DNA from: Platynereis dumerilii
Taxonomy: Eukaryota > Annelida > Polychaeta > Phyllodocida > Nereididae
Length of the DNA: 64,000 bases
Assembly: GCA_026936325.1 (NCBI GenBank)
Contig: JAPTHN010000021.1
Location: 1,674,001 to 1,738,000 of the forward strand
Direction of reading: 5' to 3'
Shown here: in pieces, positions 44,888-57,457 of the stretch
How the letters are laid out: each line of letters begins with the position of its first letter
Numbering within the stretch: position 1 is the stretch's first letter
Notes under the pieces: generated by a model
Seen by the model: the letters and a program-made list of their open reading frames with translations, nothing else
Told to the model about the DNA's origin: nothing
Databases searched by the model: none
Made by a program: the position numbers and the translations under genes

Positions 44888-45115
44888 TTGTGCAGGGTGT
44901 TAAACTTGTGTTTGCAGCCACATTCTTCACGGGCAATTGATTAGTAATCAAAGAAATCTCTTGTAATCAGCAAATCCAGCATGTCTAGTCATTTGCTGCA
45001 TGGCTTGGTTTGTTTATAGTAAACTAGGTCAGAGATGTTGACCCACACAAAAGTTCATGCAGAGGGCAGCACAGCCACCATTCCAGATTCAACTCCTCCT
45101 AGTGAGACCTCGCCG
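44888..45115 (-). other. Non-coding first exon of gene 3 with upstream ORF
   Basis: Conserved with the leaders of genes 2, 4, 5 and 6. It ends in CACCCTGCACAA followed by GTAAGTATG. The 30-nt uORF (MNFCVGQHL) is at 45029-45058. Conservation goes on upstream past 45200, suggesting that promoter sequence was duplicated too. The 5' edge is approximate. Confidence 0.6.
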
Positions 45116-47264
45116 TACTATGTTCTTTTTTTCATGTTCTACTCAACAGCTTAGACTGACGATCTTCAATTTAAGATCTACTCATCTTCTCAATAGCTTG
45201 AGTAGGTCTAATAATCAACCAAACAAAACCAGCAATCCACACAAAATAATCAAATAAAGTATCACATAGATCCAACAGAAGTTGATGCAAAAATTTAAAG
45301 AACCCACAGTTAGCTTAACACGGGGGATAACTACTTAAAATAGTAATATTTTCAGGGATGTATTTCCTATAGGCATTCTAGGCTACAGCCATAGGCATTC
45401 TAGGCTACAGTCTGGGGTTAGCAGCATAGGAAGGACGGCATCATCCCCCCCCCCAATTTTCAGACTACGGCGTCAGAACGCCTCAGAAATTGGCATTGAA
45501 ACCTGAGGTGAAATTATATGGTCATTGGTCACGGAATAACAATTATTTACTAAATTTTCATTTCATCAATTCAATGTTGTAAATCTGTTTGAATTTAATC
45601 AATCAATTTCTTGTCCTTTTCATTTCACAACAAATGCAAGTATTTTAACAGCAAAAATAAGGTTGCAAGTCTCAGCAGCTCAGCCTAGGGGCGGTAGGTA
45701 CTTGAGATACTATCCTAAATATTTTGTAATAGAAATACCATAGAAATAATTTAGGCAAGAAGATGGTTGGTCGGGCATCCAGAGGGAGGCTAATACCTAA
45801 TACCGGATATTCTGTATTAAAAGCACGCCCCTTGATAAAAGCACGCCCCATAATAAAAGCACGCCCCCTTAATAAAAGCACGCCCCTTAATAAAAGCCCA
45901 CCCAGCTCCATAAATAACCTACCCTCGTGGATAATTTCCTTTGTAGAAGGTTGGTCTGACGAAGCAATGAACGGTTAAATAAACCTGCAATACACATTCA
46001 GATCAAATGTTACTAGATTGCCTAATGTGTCGAAACATTACTTCGAGATTAATAGACAGACAGATAGATAGAAATACGCTCGAAATACGCTTTTTGACAG
46101 TGGATGTTGAGGGATATTTGGATGTTTTAATTTGGGCCTATATAGATGGATGCTTGAGGCTTTATGTTTCTATAACTTTACGCACTGGTATTTTATTAAA
46201 AGTTTCAATTATTTGCACCGGTGCAGTTCAGCACAGCAATTAAGGCAAAGCGAAGGGGAGGGGAGTTTCCCTAAGCACTAAATTATTTATTTCACAAATA
46301 ACGATGAGAGTAATTGTATATTTTGAGCACGAGACGTCAGGACTGAAATAATATTTGTTCCAGTATCAAACAATGAACAACACCATGTTAAGAAATAACC
46401 CCAACCAGAAATGATCAGTATTTATTTCAAGATTACACAAAAAGAATTCATTTCACAACAAGAATCCGCGGATTCAAAGCCTGGCTCAAGTGGCAGTGAT
46501 GACGGCAAAATATGTGGCAGTGATGACGGCAAAATATGTAGCAATGCTGGTGAAATAGTTAAGTCTACTTTTTTGGAAATAGCAGAGAAAGGTGGTTCTG
46601 AATTGCGGCAAGTGAAGTGGTGTTATTGTGGTTCTTCCATGAACAAAATAATATCCAAATATTGAAATAACCATGAAAAGAATGTGTAAGATTTTTTATA
46701 ATCTTGAAGTCGCCCAATTTCTTCCTTTGAAAATATTGGTGAAATTGAAGAAAAAAATTTGGAACAAAAAAATTGTTTTTTTTTTTAATGTAGGAAATTT
46801 GTTTCTTTTTTTTAATTTAGGAAAAAAACTTTTAAATCTTGGAGCAAAAAATGTTTACATTTTGAAAAACAGAAGTTGCCCGATTTCCTCTTTTTGAAAA
46901 AAAAAAAAATTAGTGTAATTGAAAAAAAGTTGAAATTTTTTTTTTTTTTTAAATCTAGGAAAAAAAAATTTGGAGAAAAAAAAAATTTTTGAATTGAAAA
47001 AAAAAAGTAATTTCCATACATCTAGCTACCCTAACAAACCAATAAAACACAAAAACAGATATATTGAACCTGTAGTTATTGAACAGTAGAGTTGACAGAC
47101 AATATTTTCAGACCATTACTCCTGAATTAGCCTGGTGAGCCAGGCTAAAAACTGCTCAAGAAATTATAATTATCCAAATCGAAATATTCTGTGCCTCACC
47201 CCCCTAGAATTCCAATGGTTGCCTGATTGATAAATTCTCATGAGAAAGATCATTTTTAGATAGA
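45116..47264. other. Intergenic region between genes 3 and 4
   Basis: No gene. 45371-45418 has a tandem pair of ATAGGCATTCTAGGCTACAG. 45813-45905 is an 18-bp tandem repeat (separate entry). 46034-46070 is a short GACA/GATA run. 46491-46540 has a 24-bp unit (GGCAGTGATGACGGCAAAAT) in tandem. 46690-47020 is a very A/T-rich tract of long A and T runs. Confidence 0.6.
45813..45905. repeat. 18-bp tandem repeat AATAAAAGCACGCCCCTT
   Basis: Five units, the last diverged (AATAAAAGCCCACCC). Each holds AATAAA and CACGCCC, the latter a KLF/Sp-type motif. Confidence 0.85.
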
Positions 47265-49872
47265 TAAATAATTTATTTACTTTTTTTAATAGACATTTGC
47301 GCCGCCATAGATGGGGCCTGTTGACAAAATGCACCCCGCACTTCTGGCAATCATACTGAATTTGCTGTTGAAAGTGTGCAAGCAAGTGACAGCTCAGGTC
47401 ATGTATGTTTCTGCAGATATTGCAAATGTAACATTTCTCTACTGTGGGATGAAACTTCACGTGATCTTTGAAGTACCCAGGCACGTATGAATTGACATGC
47501 GAAATTCGATGAGTATCCATATGGTTCCATGTGAGTGCATTACACAAGCAAATTGTTCAGCACAGATCCGACAGCAGTGTATATCAACCTGAGAGTGAGT
47601 ATTCAAGTGTTTCGTCAAGTTCTCCTGTTTCAAAAATCAAAGGTTGCAAACCTCGCAAAGAAGTAGCTGTCTCAAGTTAGTATGCATGTGTTTGTCGTGA
47701 TCGCTCTCATTCACAAATTCCATGTCACATAAAATACACTTAATACAGCGAGGTTTGTTGATGCCTCTACCATTGTGTTGTTCTCTCAAGTGGTTATCCA
47801 GGGCCCACTGGTTGAATCCGCTCTTATTGCAAAAGCAGCACACAAAAGTTGTATTATGACCTTCTCTGTTTCTATGCAGCTCCAAAGCTTCAACATCAGG
47901 GAACTTTTCTTTGCAAACATTGCAAACAAACTCACTGCTTCCATTTCTACCGTGGAGTAACTGGTGAGATTTGAGCAATAATTCTGTTGCAAAAGCCATG
48001 CCGCACAAATGACATCCATATCTTATTTATGTTTCAACGGGCGCTTTATAAAGTTTATCCGAGGGATCCCCATCTATGTCTCTTTTTTCTTGTTTAATCT
48101 TTATTGGTGAAGAAGCCCGACTTTCAGGTCCATGGTTAATCTTCGATGAGTTCCAAGCCTCAGTTTCACATTCAGCCTCATTTTCAGTTTCAGCCTCAGT
48201 TTTAATCCGGGCGGCTATTTTCTTTCCCAAACCTTCACCACTGGGTTTGAGTTGGCATTTAAGGCGTTTGCCACTTCCTCGACCCTCAGAAATTCCTGGA
48301 AATTTCCTCTTCAATAGCGTATCAACACTAATTATGCGAAATGTTGCTTTGGGCATGTTTTACGGCGCCTTTGATACAGTCACGTAGAACAACATCAGCA
48401 TTCATGATCTCGGGTTTCATGTCACTCTCTTTCTTCAGGGTTAAGGGGATTTCTTTAAGAGCAGTAAGTTTGACTGAAGTGACTCCTGACTGGTGCGAAG
48501 AACGAAACTTGCAATGACCATACTTGATATGACGCTTCAGGTATGCCTCATTTGCGAAAGGTGATCTACATGTCGTGCACCAGTGATATTTGGCCTCCGT
48601 TTCCAAAATGTTGGGTATTTTCCTGCTGCGAGATGTCTCAAATGCAGTGACAGTAGTAGAAAGAATGGTTTTCCTGGGGGAATTGGTGCGACCACGGCAA
48701 CAATCATTTTTTGCCTGATGCACCCTGAGGGATTCTGCTGTAACGAAGCGTAAACCACATCCTTCACACCAGAAAGATGTACCTCCAGCAATCCAATGTT
48801 TATTTTTGGCAATTTTAGAGAATTTTGTAGTAAAATTACGAATTTTGTTGATCTTCAATTCTTCGTTATCATTAGTTTCATCTTGACTGTCACCTTCTTT
48901 TCTTTGTTCTTCCAATTTTCCTTTTTTTTCTTTGTCTTCTGGACGTATAGCATTTGAAGCAACGGTCACAGACGGTTCAACGGAAGTGACTCCTGACTGG
49001 TATGGTGAACGAAGCTTGCAACGACCATACTTGAAGTGACGCTTCAGGTATTCCTCATTTACGTAAAACCATCCACATATTGCACACCAGCGATATTTAG
49101 TCTTCAGTTTTGAAATATTGCGTGCATCGCTACTTGTAGATGCATTAAATGCATTGATGGTTGTAGACGGCCTGGTTACATTTTCACTACTCCTCTCTGG
49201 ATCCAGGTCATTGAGACCTAATTCGTTGTCTAAGTTTGCTTGGACTTCCTTCTTTACATTAACATCTTGAAATTCCTGCTTGATCACAGTCAATTCACAA
49301 TGACCCTGATTAATTTCCAGGTTATTGTTACATCTAAAGTTAGGACCAACCATCTCATTAACACGTTCTGAAATTATCGATGTCTGATCGTTTGATTCTT
49401 TGGAATGTTTTTCAGCGACATGTTTCGAGAGAAAATCTGCACCAGCAAAGATTTTCAAACAAATTCGACAACGGTGCAGTTTCAAAGGTTTCTTGGGTTT
49501 CACTAATGATGATGTTGGTAATATTCGTGTTGACTCGGCATTGGGCGCTTTTTGAAGGTTGCTGTTACATCCAGCATTATTTGACGCAACTGTACAAACG
49601 GCAGATGGAGTAAGATCCGGATCTGTATGAAGCATGTAAGAGCCACCAGGGTAAATTGTGGCAGCACCAGTATTATCCACATAATCTGAGGTAACAGAGT
49701 CTAAATCGGAATAAATAGTGTCTGAAATCCTGACATGTTTCAATAACGGGTGCTTATCAGATTGAAGTTGTACTTTTCGTTTCTGAACAGAATGTGAATT
49801 TTCACCGATTTCAGTTCTTTTATCAAGGTTCATTTTGGAGACATCTTCATTTTCCTCCCGATTTTTCTCCAT
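47265..49872 (-). pseudogene. C2H2/C2HC zinc-finger gene 4, broken
   Basis: Paralogue of genes 1-3 and nearest to gene 5. Reading starts at ATG 49872 (MEKNREENEDVS), after the acceptor at 49961. An open frame that seems to start at 50055 only reads through intron sequence. Finger 1 and three C2HC fingers are kept in the first open part (49872 to about 48355). There, a 2-bp deletion relative to gene 5 (after KGAVK) shifts the frame. Further on lie a stop in place of the residue after VET (about 48030), a stop after CEVCNL (about 47637), and a frame break with a stop at ACV (about 47550). The C-terminal fingers are still recognisable in separate frames down to about 47265. A truncated N-terminal protein of about 510 residues could still be made. 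First exon: 50854-51085. Confidence 0.85.
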
Positions 49873-50067
49873 TTCGACGAATACATGAAAATTTCTTACA
49901 AAAAATGTTTCAACATTGTTTTTGAGAAACTCCAGCTCATCAAATAGGCCAACGGTGTATCTGAAATCACAAACAGAAATGGTTAGAAATGCAATATTGA
50001 TCAATGAGGGCAGTGCCCGGAGCAGTCGACGTAAGGCCATGCAGTCAGTTGCCAATACTGATGGACT

Positions 50068-50264
50068 CAGATTTTGTGGTACTCTCTAACACTGAGTTAT
50101 TTAAACATCTCCCATCTCCTACAGTGTGGGTTGATGGATGCTTGGCGGCTTTACGTCCTGTATCTATGCACTAATTAGGGCAGGAGGAGGACACAGCATT
50201 GAGGTGAACGCAGGACCCAGCGATTGGGTGCCCAACACACTACCACTGACCCAACTGTATCCCC
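50068..50264 (-). mobile_element. tRNA-derived SINE in intron 1 of gene 4
   Basis: Same insertion as at 54955-55153 and same position relative to the exons. Body words GTAAAGCCGCCAAGCATCCA and TTTAAATAACTCAGTGTTAG are shared. It is therefore inherited with the gene duplication. Confidence 0.55.
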
Positions 50265-50853
50265 TTCTCTCAGTGGGGTTTTTAACTTACTTAATTGAAA
50301 TAATACTAAAACAGTTTCTCCATATAATTCAATGGGCTAATTATTGCAATAATGATTAGGATTGGATATTAAACAGTGGTACTTTCTTCATTAGTTCATA
50401 TCTCAGCTTTTCTTAGCTTTATTTTTTCATCATGAGATTAGCATTGTCCTAGATTTCTAAAAATGACAAGATATATTTAGGTTGAGTCTGTTAACATGTT
50501 CTGGGCCACATTTTACTCCACTAGTCCACCAACCCCACAGGGAAACTCCCCCCCCCCCAATAGAGGGCCCACCCCCCCATTTCTACGGCGTCAGGACTCA
50601 GAACGCGTACAAAATTGGCATCGAAACCAGAAGTGAAGGATCAATGGTCACAGACTAACTATTTGGCCTATTTTTCTTTCCTTTTTAAATTTTCATCAAA
50701 CGAAATTCATACTTTCTCAAGTTAACTAGTGAGTTTTGTCTATTTGAGTATTTTGGTATACAATACTATCATAACAGACAACACCTCATACTTTAGTGTA
50801 GTCATTATTGATCATTTCATTGTGCAAGTCTGGGTTGGAAGTTTCATACTTAC

Positions 50854-51085
50854 TTTTGCAGGGTGTTGAACTTGTGTTTGCAGCCACATTCTTCACGGGC
50901 AATTGATTAGTAATCAAAGAAATCTCTTGTAATCAGCAGATCCAGCATGTCCAGTCATTTGCTTCATGGCTTGGTTTGTTTATAATAAACTAGGTCAGAG
51001 ATGTTGTCCCACACAAAAGTTCATGCAGAGGGCAGCACAGCCACCATTGCAGACTCAACTCCTCCTAGTGAGACCTCACTGTACT
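50854..51085 (-). other. Non-coding first exon of gene 4 with upstream ORF
   Basis: Ends CAACACCCTGCAAAA before donor GTAAGTATG. The uORF MNFCVGQHL is at 50995-51024. The upstream sequence is conserved with gene 5 over more than 100 bp. The intron to 49961 is about 0.9 kb. Confidence 0.6.
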
Positions 51086-51288
51086 AGGTTATTTTAAAGT
51101 TCCACTCTGCTGCATAGACTGGCCATCTTCAGTCTGAGATCTACTCATCTTCTCAATAGCTCTTGAGTAGGTCTAATAATCAACCAAAAAAACCAGCAAT
51201 CCACACAAAATAATCAAATAAAGAATCACATAGAAGTTGATCAGTAGATCAGTTTTCGATACATAAATCATTTATTTACTTGTTTTTG

Positions 51289-54200
51289 TTAGACATTTGT
51301 GCCGCCATAGATGGGCCTGTTGACAAAATGCACCCCACACCTCTGGCAATCATACTGAATTTGCTGTTGAAAGTGAGCAAGCAAGTGACAGCTCAGGGAG
51401 TGTATGTTGCTGTGTGAATAACCAACATTGCAGATATTGCAAATGTGATTGATTGATTGATTGACTTTATTTAACATTATTTCAAGAGTGTACATACAAG
51501 TTAACAAGAAGTATGCCGTCAAAATAACATTAGGATAGCACACAAAGTTATCAAACTTATTTCCAGTGTGGTCCTTGCTAAACAACAAAATGGTGTTGCT
51601 GGGCAACAAAGGCTACCAATCGTCACAAATTATAAATAACATAGATTCAAATAGATATATTTATATAATAATAAAATCAGAAAGATACAACATCCCTGTT
51701 TTCATTGTAATGAGCCTAGGTCCTGAGATAAGTTCTAACTTTACTTTTAAACAGTTGTTTGTTGTTAACAGACTTGATGGATACTGGTAAGTCATTCCAG
51801 GCCATTACACCTTGATAGGAAAAATTATACTTATCAATCCCAATTGGTTTTGGTACACAAAAATTATGTTCAGCATATCTGGTGGTATAACGGTGACTAA
51901 TTACATTGAAGTTGTTACAGAAATAAGATGGAGCAGCTTGATGGTAAATATTAAACATATGATTTAGAATTAATTGTCGACATTATGTTACATTATGTAA
52001 CATTTCTCTACTGTAGGATGAAACTTCACGTGATCTTTGAAGTACCCAGGCACGTATGAATTGACATGCGAAATTCGATGAGTATCCATATGGTTCCTGA
52101 GTTCATTTACACCACCGAAGTGTTCAGCGCAAATCCGACAGCAGTGTATGTCAACCTGAGAGTGAGTACTCAAATGTTTCGTCAAGTTTTCTTGCTTCAA
52201 AAATCCAAGGTCGCAAACCTCGCAAAGAAGTAGCTGTCTCAAGTGAGTACGCATATGTTTGTCGCGATCGCTCTCATTCACAAATTCCATGTCACATAAA
52301 ATGCACTTAATACAGCGAGGTTTGTTGATGCCTCTACCATTGTGTTGTTCTCTCAAGTGGTTATCCAGGGCCCACTGGTTGAATCCGCTCTTATTGCAAA
52401 AGCAGCACACAAAAGTTGAATTATGACCTTCTCTGTTTCTATGCAGCTCCAAAGCTTCAACATCAGGGAACTTTTCTTTGCAAACATTGCAAACAAACGC
52501 ACAACTTCCGTTTCTACCGTGGAGTGACATGTGAGATTTGAGCAATAATTCTGTTGCAAAAGCCATGCCACACAAATGACATCCCTATCTCACAAATGTT
52601 TCAATGGGCGTTTTATAAAGTTTATCCGAGGGATCCCCATCTATGTCTGTTTTTTCTTCTTTAATCTTAACTGGGCAAAACGCCTCACTTTCATGTCCAA
52701 GGTTAATCTTCAGTGAGTTCCATGCCTCACTTTCACACTCAGCCTCATTTTCAGTTTCAGCCTCAGTTTTAATTCGGGCAGCCATTTTCTTTCCCAAGCC
52801 TTCACCGTTGGGTTTGAGTTGGCATTTAAGGTGTTTGTAGCTCCCTTGACTCTCTGCAATTCCTGGAAATTTCCTCTTCAACAGCGTATCTACACTAATT
52901 ATGCGAAATGTCGCTTTAGGCATCTGTTTTATGGCGCCTTTCATGCAGTCGCGTAGAACAACAACAGGATTCATGATCTTGGGTTTTATGTCACTCTCTT
53001 TCTTCAAGGGAAAGGGAATTTCTTTCGGCGCAGTAGGTTTGACTGAAGTGACTTCTGACTGGAGCGGTGAAGTAAACTTGCAATGACCATTCTTGAGATG
53101 ACGCTTCAAGTATCCCCCATTTGTGAAAGGCAATCTACACGTCGTGCACCAGTGAAATTTTGTCTCCGATTCCAAAATGATGGGTATTTCCCGGCTGTGA
53201 GATGTCTCAAATGCAGTGACAGTTCTAGAAAGAATGGTTTTCCTAGAGGAATTGGTGCGACCACGGCAACAATAATTTTTTGCCTGATGTACACTGAGGG
53301 ATTCTGCTGTAACGAAGCGTAAACCACATCCTTCACACCAGAAAGATGTACCTCCAGCAATCCAATGTTTATTTTTGGAAATTTTACAGAATTTTGTCGT
53401 AAAATTACGAATTTTGTTGATCTTTGATTCTTCGTTATCACTAGTTTCATCTTGACTGTTGACCTTCACCTTCTTTTCCTTGTTCTTCCAATTTTTCTTT
53501 TTTTTTTTGTGTTCTGGACGTATAGCATTTGAAGCAACGGTCACAGAAGGTTCGACGAAAGGGACTCCTGACTGGTATGGCGAACGAAGCTTGCAACGAC
53601 CATACTTGAGGTGACGCTTCAGGTATTCCTCATTTACGCAAAACCATCCACATATTGCGCAGCAGTGATATTTGGCCTTCATTTTTGAAACATTGCGTTC
53701 ATTGCTGCTCGTCGATGCTTTAAATGCAGTGATGGTCGTAGAAGGCACCGCTGTAGATGGCACAGTTGGGCAGGAGGGGTCTGCGTTACTAATGCAACAA
53801 TCATTTTTCGCCTGATGTACGCAGAGGAATTCTGCTGTAATGAAGCGTAAACCACATTTCTCACACCTGAAAGAAGTACTTCCTGACTTCCAATGTTTAT
53901 TTTTACTAATCTTACAGAACTCTGTTGTAAAATAGTGAATTTTGTTGATCTTTGATTGTTCGTTATCACTAATTCTTTCTTGACACTCCCCCTCTCCTTC
54001 CTTTTTTCGTTCTTCCAATATTTCTTTGTCGTTTGAATGTATAGCCTTCTTTCTGGGTTGCTTAATAGCTTTCAAGTTTTTCGGATTGAGAACTTCTAGC
54101 GATGTTTCCGTAACCACTTGTCGGCCATTTTCACTACTTGTCTCTGGATCCAGGTCATTGTGACCTAATTCTTTTTCCGTGTTTGCTAGGACTTCCTTCT

Positions 54201-54759
54201 TTACATTGATATCTTGAAATTCCTGCTTGATCACAGTCAATTCACAATGACCCTGATTAATTTCCAGGTTATTATTACCTATGAAGTTTGGACCAACCAT
54301 TTCATCAACACGTTCTGGAATTATTGATGTCGGCTCTTTCGATTCTTTGGAATGTTTTTCAGCGAAATGTTTCAAGAGAAAATCTGCACCAGCAAAGATT
54401 TTCAAACAAATTCGACAACGGTGCAGTTTCAAAGCTTTTTTGGGTTTCGCTAATGATGAAGTCGGTATTATTCTTGTTGACTCGGCATTGGGTGCTTTTT
54501 GAAGGCTGTTGTTACATCCAACATCATTTGACGCAACTGTACAAATGGCAGATGGAGGAAGATCCGGATCTGTATGAAGCACGTAAGAGCCACCAGGGTA
54601 AATTGTGGCAGCACCAGTATTATGTTTCAATAACGGGTGTTTATCAGATGTAAGTTGTACTTTTCGTTTCTGAACAGAATGTGAATTTTCACACATTTCA
54701 GTTCTTTTATCAATGTTCATTTCAGAGACATCTTCATTTTCCTCCCGATTTTTCTCCAT
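51289..54759 (-). pseudogene. C2H2/C2HC zinc-finger gene 5, broken by a stop and a LINE insertion
   Basis: From ATG 54759 (MEKNREENEDVSEM) the frame stays open for 724 codons to 52585. It keeps finger 1 (C2H2) and four C2HC fingers in two alternating types (GLRFIT..HQAKN.C and EYLKRHLKYGRC), each pair preceded by a Lys/Glu-rich segment. A TAG then replaces the codon after FVR, just before the C-terminal array. Six array fingers are open after it (52575-51988). A 5'-truncated LINE (51447-51990) then splits the next-to-last finger. The final fingers resume at 51440-51289. A 724-residue protein without the array could still be made. The exon opens at 54828; the first exon is at 55746-55975. Confidence 0.87.
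51447..51990 (-). mobile_element. 5'-truncated CR1/L2-type LINE inserted in gene 5
   Basis: On the - strand a frame at 51958-51716 reads the typical C-terminal end of a non-LTR reverse transcriptase protein (RYTTRYAEHNF, then FSYQGVMAWNDLP and FKSKVRTYL). It is followed by AATAAAGTCAATCAATC, a simple (CAAT)n tail. It interrupts GCAAATG/TAACATTTC of the zinc-finger gene, with a short filler TTATGTTACAT at the 5' junction. Confidence 0.85.
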
Positions 54760-54954
54760 TTTCAACGAATAAATGAAAAATTCTTTTTTTTTTGAAACTC
54801 CAGCTCATCAACTAGGCCAACGGTGTATCTGAAATCACAAACAGAAATGGTTAGAAATGCAACATTGATCAATGAGAGTAGTGCCCGGAGCAGTCGACGT
54901 AAGTCACCTTGAGCAGTCAGCCAGGCCATGCAGTCAGTTGCCAATACTGAGGGA

Positions 54955-55153
54955 CTCCGATTTTGCGGTACTCTCTAACAATGAGTTATTTAAACATCTC
55001 CTATCTCCTACTGTGTGGGTTGATGGATGCTTGGCGGCTTTACGTCCTGTTTCTATGCACTAATTGGGACAGGAGGAGGACACAGCATTGAGGTGAACGC
55101 AGGACCCAGCGATTGGGTGCCCAACACACTACCACTGAGCTAACTGCCTCCCC
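54955..55153 (-). mobile_element. tRNA-derived SINE in intron 1 of gene 5
   Basis: On the - strand the head reads GGGGAGGCAGTTAGCTCAGT. TAGCTCAGTGG fits the pol III box A, and GCGTTCACCTC about 50 bases later is a weak box B. The tRNA-unrelated body has GACGTAAAGCCGCCAAGCAT. The same element is at the same intron position in genes 3 and 4, and a piece (ACCACTGAGCTAAC) is in gene 6. Confidence 0.6.
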
Positions 55154-55745
55154 TTCTCTCAATGGGGTTTTTAACTTACTAAATTGAAATAATACTAAAA
55201 TAGGTCCTCCATAAAATTCAATGGGCTAATTATTGCAATAATGATTAGGATTGGATATTAAACAGTGGTACTTTCTTCATTAGTTCATATCTCAGCTTTT
55301 CTTAGCTTTATTTTTTCATCATGAGATTAGCATTGTCCTAGATTTCTAAAAATGACAAGATATATTTAGGTTGAATCTGTTAACATGCTCTGGGTCGCAT
55401 TTTACTCCACTAGTCCACCAACCCCACAGGGAAACTCCCCCCCCCCCAATAGAGGGCCCACCCCCCCATTTCTACGGCGTCAGGACTCAGAACGCGTACA
55501 AAATTGGCATCGAAACCAGGCGTGAAGGATCAATGGTCACAGATTACCTATCTGGCCTATTATTCTTTCTTTTTAAGGCTTTTAATTCTCATCAAGCGAA
55601 ATGCATACTTTCTTAAGTTAGCTAGTGAGTTTTGCCTATTTGAGTATTTCGGTGTACAATACTACCACAACAGATAACACCTCATACTTTAGTATAGTCA
55701 TTGTCATTTCATTGTGCAAGTCTGGGTTGGAAGTTTCATACTTAC

Positions 55746-55975
55746 TTTTGCAGGGTGTTGAACTTGTGTTTGCAGCCACATTCTTCACAAGAAATTGATT
55801 AGTAATCAAAGAAATCACTTGTAATCAGCAGATCCAGCATGTGGAGTCATTTGCTTGGTTTGTTTATAATAAACTAGGTCAGGGATGTTGTCCCAAACTA
55901 AAGTTCATGCAGAGGGCAGCACAGCCATCGTTCCAGATTCAACTCCTCCTAGTGAGACCTCGCCATACTATGTTC
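55746..55975 (-). other. Non-coding first exon of gene 5 with upstream ORF
   Basis: Ends CAACACCCTGCAAAA before donor GTAAGTATG. The uORF at 55879-55908 reads MNFSLGQHP. The intron to 54829 is about 0.9 kb. Confidence 0.6.
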
Positions 55976-56151
55976 TTTTTTTCATGTTCTACTTCTAAAG
56001 CAGCTTAAACAGACGATCTTCAGTCTAAGATCTACTCATCTTCTCAATAGCTCTTGAGCAGGTCTAATAATCAACCAAAAAAACCAGCAATCCACACAAA
56101 ATAATCAAATAAAGAATCACATAGAAGTTGAAAAACAAGAACCCACAGTCA

Positions 56152-56262
56152 ACTTGTTTGTTTGTTTGTTTGTGTTTTACGCCTCTGCAGCACCTTAGTT
56201 GGCTATATTGAGGCAGGCGATCGCCATATGATGATGGTTGCCAGATGTAGTTATAAAATAGA
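56152..56262 (-). mobile_element. Retroposon with GTGTTTTACGCC core and (CAAA)n tail
   Basis: It has GTGTTTTACGCC, GCACC and TTGGCTATATTGAGGCAGG in the same order as the short inserts at 18499 and 22429, but a different simple tail (TTTG on the + strand). It lies between gene 5's first exon and gene 6's 3' end. Confidence 0.55.
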
Positions 56263-56299
56263 TCAGTTTAAGAAAGATAAATCATTTATTTTATTTTTT

Positions 56300-57457
56300 T
56301 TAATAGGCATTTGTGCCGCCATAGATGGGCCTGTTGACAAAATGTATCAAACACCTCTGGCAATCATACTGAATTTGCTGTTGAAAGTGTGCAAGCAAGT
56401 GACAGCTCAGGTCATGTATGTTGCTGTGTGAATAACCAACATTGCAGATATTGCAAATGTAACATTTCTCTACTGTGGGATGAAACTTCACGTGATCTTT
56501 GAAGTACCCAGGCACGTATGAATTGACATGCGAAATTCGATGAGTATCCATGTGGTTCCCGGGTTCATTTACACAAGCAAATTGTTGAGCACAAATCCGA
56601 CAGCAGTGTATATCAACCTGAGAGTGAGTATTCAAGTGTTTCGTCAAGTTTTCTTGCTTCAAAAATCCAAGGTCACAAACCTCTCAAAGAAGTAGCTGTC
56701 TCAAGTGAGTATGCATATGTTTGTCGCGATCGCTCTCATTCTCAAATTCCATGGATCCCTATCAATGTCTGTTTTTTCTAGTTTAATCTTCACTGGGGAA
56801 AAAGCCTCACTTACAGGTCCAAGATTAATCTTCGCTGACCTCCTTGCCTCAGCATTATTGGCAGTTTCAGCCTCAGTTTTAATTCGGGCAGCCATTTTCT
56901 TTCCCAAACCTTCACCACTGGAGTTGAGGGGTTTCCCGCTTCCTTGACCCTCTGCAATTAATGGAATTTTCCTCTTCAACAGCGTATCAACACTAATTAT
57001 GTGAAATGTTGCATTAGACGTCTGTTTTGTGCCCTTCATGCAGTCCTGCAGAACAACAACAGGATTCATCTTGTTTGTTTCGCTGCTCTCTTTCTTCAAG
57101 GGAAAGGGAATTTCTTTCAGCGCAGCAGGTTTAACTGAAGTGACTCCTGACTGGTGCGAAGAACGACACTTGCAATGACCATGCTTGTTACGACGCTTCA
57201 GGTATTCAAAATTTGTGAAAGGCAATCTGCATGTCGTGCACAAGTGATATTTGGCCTCTGTTTCCAAAATGTTGGGTACTTCCCTGCTGTGAGATGTTTC
57301 AAATGCAGTGGCGGTCGTAGAAAGAATGGTTTTCCTGGGGAACACACTTCACACCAGAAAGAAGTACCTCCAGCAATCCAATGTTTATTTTTGGGAATTT
57401 TACAGAATTTTGTGGTTAAATTACGAATTTTGTTGATCTTTGATTCTTCGTTATCAA
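56300..57457 (-). pseudogene. Degraded 3' part of zinc-finger gene 6
   Basis: Continuation of gene 6 after its frame is lost. The pieces match the corresponding parts of the intact paralogues. A deletion joins FWCEV to SPGKPFF, removing a C2HC finger. A larger deletion joins DIDRDP to the middle of the array (WNLRMRAI), removing about three to four fingers. A TGC-to-TGA change sits in the next finger (about 56690). The last three or four fingers (56662-56300) remain open. Its C-terminal sequence (HPTVEKCYICN) groups it with genes 4 and 5. Confidence 0.82.

Noticed and set aside
49873-50055. N-terminal extension of gene 4 (MATDCMALRRLLRAL...)
   Set aside because: The extension runs through the conserved splice acceptor into intron sequence; gene 5 has a similar open stretch at 54762-54944 that is intron too.
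54955-55153. tRNA gene on the - strand
   Set aside because: Box A is good, but box B is weak, no cloverleaf can be drawn, and a tRNA-unrelated body follows; it is a SINE.
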